Shown here piece after piece: positions 15,282-15,321 of a DNA stretch of 15,321 bases. The stretch lies in contig URWU01000013.1 in NCBI GenBank assembly GCA_900551585.1, positions 1 to 15,321 on the forward strand, read 5' to 3'. Every line of letters begins with the position of its first letter. Position 1 is the stretch's first letter. The notes below the pieces were generated by a model that saw nothing but the letters and a program-made list of their open reading frames with translations, was not told where the DNA came from and searched no databases. The translations under genes were made by a program, and so were the position numbers. The DNA is from an uncultured Alphaproteobacteria bacterium. Its GTDB lineage: Bacteria; Pseudomonadota; Alphaproteobacteria; RF32; CAG-239.

Positions 15282-15321
15282 CTGTCTCTTATACACATCT
15301 GACGCTGCCGACGACTAGTCG
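15282..15321. other. Illumina Nextera adapter and index (non-genomic)
   Basis: CTGTCTCTTATACACATCT (15282-15300) is the Tn5 mosaic-end sequence used in Nextera libraries. GACGCTGCCGACGA (15301-15314) is the following read-2-side adapter. The last seven bases CTAGTCG fit the start of the reverse complement of an 8-base i5 index, TCGACTAG. The genome sequence therefore ends near 15281. Confidence 0.97.

Overview
The window looks like a fragment of a Gram-negative genome carrying parts of an envelope-spanning secretion or conjugation apparatus. Evidence for Gram-negative cells is a VirB10/DotG-type channel protein, a VirB11-type ATPase and a secretin-like outer-membrane lipoprotein. The style (two huge Gly/Asp/Asn-rich repeat proteins, moderate GC, TTG starts) suggests an uncultured, perhaps host-associated alphaproteobacterium. 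That placement is inference only; no rRNA or marker gene is present.

Plus-strand block (1-9009). A gene open at the left edge encodes the end of an Ig-like domain followed by about 1,070 residues of a short 'IG-x-V-x-x-D-G-x-V-V-D-x-x-G-N' repeat of about 17 residues. A single TAA, two codons and a strong Shine-Dalgarno later, in the same frame, comes a 1524-aa protein. It has a signal peptide, about 1,070 residues of the same repeat, a Gly-rich linker and a C-terminal VirB10/TrbI/DotG channel domain. Eleven bases further on is a 322-aa VirB11-type ATPase, then a strong intrinsic terminator.

Intergenic block (9010-9330). The two gene blocks converge here. The gap holds the terminator and two copies of a 47-bp REP-like repeat with hairpins; no gene is seen.

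Minus-strand block (15240 down to 9331). Four genes, probably one or two transcription units. In transcription order they are: a 1031-aa acidic, largely disordered protein with a Lys11 tract and repeated aromatic-acidic motifs; a 245-aa Pro/Ala/Gln-tailed cytoplasmic protein; a 422-aa secretin-like lipoprotein, overlapping its neighbour by ATGA; and a 241-aa single-pass membrane protein with a two-cysteine periplasmic domain. The 245-aa and 241-aa proteins share a basic VPQG motif.

Working model (inference): the two blocks together supply an ATPase, a VirB10/DotG channel with a repeat-built periplasmic part, a secretin-like outer ring, a bitopic linker and cytoplasmic adaptors. That would be a hybrid type IV secretion or type IVB-pilus-like machine not matching the standard VirB, Dot/Icm or Pil sets. 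The right end of the window (15282-15321) is Illumina Nextera adapter plus index, so it is a library artefact and not genomic DNA.
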